A stretch of 8,283 nt of DNA, from positions 1 to 8,283 of the forward strand of contig CAYUCY010000064.1 in assembly GCA_964443525.1 (NCBI GenBank). Reading direction: 5' to 3'. This DNA comes from CAYUCY01 sp964443525 (GTDB lineage: Bacteria > Pseudomonadota > Alphaproteobacteria > Caedimonadales > Caedimonadaceae). Positions 5,324 to 8,283 of this stretch are shown here, piece after piece. The translations under genes and the position numbers were made by a program. A model generated the notes under the pieces. That model had not been told where the DNA came from. It was given only the letters and a program-made list of their open reading frames with translations, and ran no database searches. Within the stretch, counting starts at the first letter, position 1; the number at the start of each line of letters is the position of its first letter.

Positions 5324-5440
5324 TTAAATCAGATAATCACACCCGATACGACCCTTTGCATGGAGTCTTTTTTTGAGGATGCGATCATACATGACTTTGG
5401 CTTTATCATAGGAGGGATGAACCCTTTCTTTACAAACTAT
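5324..5440 (-). pseudogene. Possible C-terminal gene fragment upstream of mmyA
   Basis: A 38-codon minus-strand frame without a clear start, opening after a TAG (5441-5443) and ending in TAA (5324-5326), reads as a basic, helical, protein-like segment (HPSYDKAKVMYDRILKKRLH, then AKGRIGCDYLI). I do not recognise it. It lies just upstream of the mmyA operators and could be the end of a gene cut off when the module arrived. The plus strand is also open here, so chance cannot be excluded. Apart from this and the promoter region, 5246-5538 shows only an AT-rich lead-in to the next gene. Confidence 0.25.
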
Positions 5441-5538
5441 CTAATCAACTTGACGGCACATTCCCAATCAAAAAACTTGTATTATTTTTTTTGAGCATTA
5501 CATATGTATTGTACTTAATTTTTGGAAGATTTTTTAAT

Positions 5539-6252
5539 ATGAAACACATTTTTTTTAATACACTTATATTATCCTCTTTAGCTTTTCCTACTTGGTCTAT
5601 GAAAAATGAGGAAGAAGAGGAAAAAATTACGGCAAAAATAAATAACCCACAGGTCTCAATTGAGGTTTTGGGAAATATTGTGAGCTATCTCGATTTAGAG
5701 AAAGATAAAAAAACTGTTATGAAACTGAGGGAAACATCCGTTGGTTTTTTGAGTCTAATGCCTACATATCTGACACATAAAGAAATAAAAAATTATGTTG
5801 AGAAGAATAAGCGCTCTTTAAATATGAAGCGTGTTCTTGGTGAAGGCAGGTACGTTCCTTATAAGGTTATGCCTGTAGAGTTGATTATAAAAAATATCAA
5901 TTCGCCTTATTCTCATGATGAGGAGAAAACAAAGTTAATAGCTAACTTTTTTACAAAAGAAAAGCTGCCACGAATAACTAAAAGCCTCACTCTGATAGAC
6001 GGATGCTTTTCGAGTGGGTATGCACATCTTTATTTGGTGAAAAATCAAATTTTTAACTATTTTACTAAAGTGATGCCTAAAGGTTCCAGATTAAAAATAA
6101 TTAAAGGTGATGGGCTTAGAGAGTCTAATTATACAGAGCTTTTGGAAAAAAATCCTGAAAGTTCGGGGGAATTTAAAGATCTCACCAACTTTTATTCTTA
6201 TATTCCATCTACTCCATCAGCAACGTTTTCTGTGACGAAAAAAAGGAATTAG
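5539..6252 (+). CDS. Secreted F-box-like protein
   Basis: The 237-residue product begins with a Sec-type signal peptide (MKHIFFNTLILSSLAFPTWS) and then a very acidic linker (KNEEEEEK). Residues about 36-77 (PQVSIEVLGNIVSYLDLEKD, then KKTVMKLRETSVGFLSL) follow the F-box pattern of two short Leu/Ile helices with a Leu-Arg-x-x-S core, the SKP1-binding segment of SCF ligases. The remaining 160 residues are Lys- and Asn-rich and not recognised. ATG 5539 is chosen over upstream TTG 5491 because GGAAGA (5524-5529) precedes it at 9 bases and the signal peptide then sits at the N-terminus. The gene is AT-rich, like the first F-box gene and unlike its neighbours. A signal peptide on an F-box protein implies export in two steps or action in a host-derived compartment; this is inferred. 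Confidence 0.65.
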   Translation: MKHIFFNTLILSSLAFPTWSMKNEEEEEKITAKINNPQVSIEVLGNIVSYLDLEKDKKTVMKLRETSVGFLSLMPTYLTHKEIKNYVEKNKRSLNMKRVLGEGRYVPYKVMPVELIIKNINSPYSHDEEKTKLIANFFTKEKLPRITKSLTLIDGCFSSGYAHLYLVKNQIFNYFTKVMPKGSRLKIIKGDGLRESNYTELLEKNPESSGEFKDLTNFYSYIPSTPSATFSVTKKRN

Positions 6253-6269
6253 GTGATTAGCTATTTTGT

Positions 6270-6303
6270 AAAGGGAGGAATATCAACCTCCTCTACTCCC
6301 TTT
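6270..6303. repeat. Hairpin after the second F-box gene
   Basis: AAAGGGAG (6270-6277) and CTCCCTTT (6296-6303) are perfect complements, with a further GGAGG/CCTCC pairing option in the loop. It begins 17 bases after the stop at 6252 and may end that transcript, but no T-run follows. It also overlaps the stop of the small minus-strand frame at 6302-6451. Confidence 0.4.
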
Positions 6304-6451
6304 AGGCCTTAATAGAGAAAAGTTCGCCAGTTGAAGGATCAACATGGTGTGTCGGCCAGCCTACCTTGTAATAATACTGGCATACCAGGGATACAAAGGT
6401 AACCACTCTCACAATTAAGTCGAGTACATGGCTAGCATCTCTGCTAGCCAT
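6302..6451 (-). CDS. Small 49-residue ORF or gene fragment
   Basis: The ATG at 6451 opens a minus-strand frame to TAA (6302-6304). The product has a hydrophobic segment (HVLDLIVRVVTFVSLVCQYY) and a polar C-terminus (KVGWPTHHVDPSTGELFSIK, then A) that looks strongly protein-like. I do not recognise it. The first half overlaps the 23-bp inverted repeat, so the N-terminal residues may be the repeat running into the remnant of a larger gene. GTG 6412 is an alternative start. No good ribosome site is seen for either. Confidence 0.35.
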   Translation of the reverse strand: MASRDASHVLDLIVRVVTFVSLVCQYYYKVGWPTHHVDPSTGELFSIKA

Positions 6452-6465
6452 GTACTCGACTTAAT
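6414..6465. repeat. Perfect 23-bp inverted repeat with 6-base spacer
   Basis: Positions 6414-6436 and 6443-6465 are perfect reverse complements, separated by ATCTCT. The arms run inward from ATTAAGTCGAG to GGCTAGC. On the plus strand GCACCTTTTT follows, so it might work as an imperfectly spaced terminator. The arms are much longer than typical terminators need, which points instead to a palindromic mobile element, a protein-bound site or a structured RNA. Confidence 0.85.
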
Positions 6466-6491
6466 GCACCTTTTTGGGGGAATGTGCAAAA

Positions 6492-6607
6492 AAGAAAAGG
6501 TTCCTTAAGGTGTCATTTCGCCCCGCTCGGGAAGACGACCCTTTGAAATTTAAGACAAAGAGAGGTAGGATCATATCGTTCCTTAAAAAGGAGGGAGTCC
6601 TTTTCTT
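6492..6607 (+). promoter_or_regulatory. Leader of the Rpn gene with competing pairings
   Basis: A terminator-like hairpin, AAAAGGA (6586-6592) with TCCTTTT (6598-6604) around GGGAG, lies 45 bases before the nuclease start. AAGAAAAGG (6492-6500) is a 9-base perfect complement of CCTTTTCTT (6599-6607), so it could compete with that hairpin. GTTCCTTAA is repeated at 6500-6508 and 6578-6586. This could be an attenuator, but the pairs are AT-rich and the case is weak. The stretch holds no convincing gene on either strand and no clear promoter. Confidence 0.25.
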
Positions 6608-6648
6608 GTCTTTGGATTCTCTTGAACTTAACCTCCCCGGGAGACACC

Positions 6649-7584
6649 ATGCCGAAGAATCGCCTGACGCCCCATGATCGCTATATCCGTTCCCTGATGG
6701 GAAACAAGAAGGTCGTCAAGGAACTCCTCCAAATCCACTTGCCCGCCAATATCCAAAAGAGCATCGATTGGGACTATATTGTCCCTCAAAAAGACTCCTT
6801 CGTCGATGATAAGCTCCGTCTTCAAATTGCAGACGTGCTCTTCAAGACACGGTTTCATGGGGAAGAAGGATTCCTGTATCTCCTCTTCGAGCATCAATCC
6901 ACCCCCGACAAGCTTATGCCTTTCCGAATTCTCAAATACATGACCGCCATTCAAGAGCAACACCTGAAGAAGGAAAAAACAAAGACGCTTCCCTTCGTCT
7001 ATCCCCTGATTCTTTTTACGGGAAAGAACAAATATCCCTATTCCATGGATCTCTTCACGCTCTTCGGATCCAATGAAGAGCTCGCCCGGGATTCCTTCTC
7101 AAAGCCATGGCAGCTCATTGACCTCTCCCAAGTGCCTGATGAAGAGCTCAAGAGGTGGCTGTGGTTCGGCACCATGTCTCTTGTTGCCAAGCACATTCAT
7201 GATGCCAACTTTTTGCCCGTCTTAAGAGAAATCCTCTCAGGCCTGCGTGAAATCGAAAAGAGTGGCGAAGAAGCTTACATCTATGCTACAATTAGCTATA
7301 TTGTTGAGGCAGGTGAAGTATCTGACAGACAGGATTTCATTGAGGCCATCAAACAGTTGGAAACCGTTGACGAGGGCAAGATTATGACCATTGCAGAGCA
7401 ACTTAAGCCGGAGATTTTCAAGAAGGGCCTTCAGCAAGGTATGCAGCAAGGTATGGAAAAAGGCATCCTACAGGCTGCCCGTGCTCTGGAACTCTTGAGA
7501 AAGAATCATCCCCTCGATAAAATTATCGAAGATACGGGCCTTTCCGAAGCTCAGGTCAAGGAGCTCGAAAAGACCCTGCACTAA
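6649..7584 (+). CDS. Rpn-family recombination-promoting nuclease / putative transposase
   Basis: The 311-residue protein matches the Rpn family (PD-(D/E)XK fold, often labelled transposase). Residues 6-22 (LTPHDRYIRSLMGNKKV) are the usual opening; the catalytic core is Asp62 in IADVLF and Glu81-x-Gln83 in LLFEHQS. The C-terminus has the family's G-x3-G repeats (KKGLQQGMQQGMEKG, about 258-272) and a final helical part (LDKIIEDTGLSEAQVKELEK). At DNA level CAGCAAGGTATG is tandemly doubled (7432-7455). ATG 6649 is chosen over TTG 6622 because GGGAG (6639-6643) lies 5 bases upstream. Family members cut DNA and promote RecA-independent recombination in E. coli; here catalytic residues and length look intact. 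It ends 6 bases from a convergent gene. Confidence 0.92.
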   Translation: MPKNRLTPHDRYIRSLMGNKKVVKELLQIHLPANIQKSIDWDYIVPQKDSFVDDKLRLQIADVLFKTRFHGEEGFLYLLFEHQSTPDKLMPFRILKYMTAIQEQHLKKEKTKTLPFVYPLILFTGKNKYPYSMDLFTLFGSNEELARDSFSKPWQLIDLSQVPDEELKRWLWFGTMSLVAKHIHDANFLPVLREILSGLREIEKSGEEAYIYATISYIVEAGEVSDRQDFIEAIKQLETVDEGKIMTIAEQLKPEIFKKGLQQGMQQGMEKGILQAARALELLRKNHPLDKIIEDTGLSEAQVKELEKTLH

Positions 7585-7590
7585 TGGGGC

Positions 7591-8211
7591 TTATTTGGTC
7601 TTCTCCAAAAACTCGTTAAACCAGTCGTCATAAGAATCCCACATTTTCTTCTCAAGGGCTTGCTGTTCCTTTTTCGCAAGCTTCTTGAAGGCATGTCTGA
7701 ACATGGCGCCGTCTCTGAGTCCCTTGAGCTGCCAATCCGTGAGTGACTGATTAACAGAGACATGTTGCGGGAAGAAATACCAAAGACCTGCGCCCGTCAG
7801 CATGGATCCCAAACAAAAACTGATCGTCACCAAAACACCTTTGGTTGTAAGTGACGATTCTCGCTCTCGATAAGCCCCTTCTAGCTTCTTACTCAGAGAG
7901 GAAACCTCTTGTTTCATCGCGGAAAATGGTTCTGCCAGCGATTCCTTAATCAACTTCGTCAGAACGGGCTGGGATTCAACGGTCGCCTTCTCCACAGTCT
8001 CTTGAATTTGTGAAGAAGCCTGCTTTAACATCTCCAAAGCCGACGTGTTATGATCCTCCAACTCTGAAACCTCGAGCGTCAATTTACTCATGATCCCTGA
8101 GAGATCTTTCTTGAGCTGAAACAGATCGTCTTTCAGTTTCTTGAAGATGAGGACGTTCCTTTCTTCTTGAACGTCCAGGCCTTGATTATCATTCATAACG
8201 GTTTCCATCAT
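7591..8211 (-). CDS. Coiled-coil protein with one C-terminal-half membrane helix
   Basis: The 206-residue product has a long charged helical region (about residues 15-120, e.g. IFKKLKDDLFQLKKDLSGIM and KQASSQIQETVEKA), one membrane helix (about 125-147, GVLVTISFCLGSMLTGAGLW then YFF) and a 60-residue soluble tail rich in Lys, Trp and Phe (EKKMWDSYDDWFNEFLEKTK). AGGAG stands 5 bases before ATG 8211, and a second ATG follows at once. I do not recognise a named family. The layout resembles accessory proteins of plasmid mobilisation regions such as MobB/MbeB-like proteins, but without homology evidence. It appears to be the downstream gene of a minus-strand operon entering from the right edge and is convergent with the Rpn gene. 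Confidence 0.8.
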   Translation of the reverse strand: MMETVMNDNQGLDVQEERNVLIFKKLKDDLFQLKKDLSGIMSKLTLEVSELEDHNTSALEMLKQASSQIQETVEKATVESQPVLTKLIKESLAEPFSAMKQEVSSLSKKLEGAYRERESSLTTKGVLVTISFCLGSMLTGAGLWYFFPQHVSVNQSLTDWQLKGLRDGAMFRHAFKKLAKKEQQALEKKMWDSYDDWFNEFLEKTK

Positions 8212-8222
8212 ATTTTCTCCTG

Positions 8223-8282
8223 CTATAAGGTTGGTTTAAGAATAAAAGGCTCATGGCGGGCTGTGATCTTGTTAAACCGCAT
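8223..8282 (-). CDS. 3' end of a gene cut by the right edge of the window
   Basis: The minus strand is open from the window edge to TAG (8223-8225) and reads MRFNKITARHEPFILKPTL. The ATG at 8282 may be internal. The stop is 11 bases before the next start, and the ribosome site of the 7591-8211 gene lies in that gap, as expected for neighbours in one operon. Too short to identify. Confidence 0.4.
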   Translation of the reverse strand: MRFNKITARHEPFILKPTL

Positions 8283-8283
8283 C

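Noticed and set aside
5450..5485. Promoter TTGACG with TATTAT for the second F-box gene
   Set aside because: The spacing is 24 bp, far from the usual 17, so it cannot be supported.
5297..5494. Plus-strand open frame of 65 codons starting with GTG
   Set aside because: No ribosome site, it starts at the edge of the mmyA operator region, and its product has no recognisable pattern.
6474..6677. Plus-strand open frame of 67 codons ahead of the Rpn gene
   Set aside because: It starts with TTG without a ribosome site, overlaps the Rpn start in another frame and looks like a translated leader.
1..8283. CRISPR array, tRNA or rRNA gene
   Set aside because: No regularly spaced repeats and no tRNA-like or rRNA-like sequence were seen on either strand.

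Overview
The window looks like accessory DNA from a Gram-negative, host-associated and probably intracellular bacterium. Two genes carry eukaryote-style F-box segments, and they lie among mobile-element modules: a RelB/RelE-type toxin-antitoxin pair, the mobile mystery protein A/B pair, a Nuc-type phospholipase D-like nuclease, an Rpn-family (PD-(D/E)XK) nuclease and a membrane coiled-coil protein. A Holosporales- or Rickettsiales-like alphaproteobacterium carrying a plasmid or integrated element would fit. The lineage is an inference; no rRNA, tRNA or housekeeping marker is present. The two F-box genes are visibly AT-richer (about one third G+C in a sampled stretch) than the nuclease and mobile genes (nearer one half), which suggests a mosaic.

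Layout. 81-1259 (+): F-box protein with a beta-propeller-like body, closed by a strong terminator. 1383-1484: no gene, but complementary segments that could form two mutually exclusive RNA hairpins. 1535-1960: a small unrecognised minus-strand frame facing the 3' remnant of a plus-strand gene with a proline-rich tail, then a second terminator almost identical to the first. 1997-2745 (-): a toxin-antitoxin operon with a palindromic operator over its promoter and a 39-codon ORF behind the toxin. 2801-5300 (-): an operator/promoter region, then mmyA, mmyB and a membrane-anchored PLD nuclease, tightly packed, followed by about 700 bases of decayed coding sequence in the same direction. 5539-6252 (+): a second F-box-like protein with a Sec signal peptide. 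6270-6465: a small minus-strand frame and a perfect 23-bp inverted repeat. 6649-7584 (+): the Rpn-family nuclease, convergent with a minus-strand gene (7591-8211) for a coiled-coil protein with one membrane helix. That gene follows the end of another minus-strand gene cut by the window edge.

How the parts may work together. The F-box proteins are candidate effectors that would recruit host SKP1/Cullin ubiquitin ligase. RelBE-type and MmyAB modules are typical passengers of mobile elements and are addiction-like. The PLD nuclease sits directly in the mmyAB operon, and the MmyB Fic motif is altered (HAFPNGNGS rather than HxFxxGNGR), so its AMP-transfer activity is in doubt. The clearest regulation is four AACTTGAT-type half-sites around the mmyA promoter and a 9-bp inverted repeat over the toxin-antitoxin promoter. 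The most unusual items are the F-box/propeller effector, the mmyA-mmyB-PLD operon and the alternative-pairing segment at 1383-1484.
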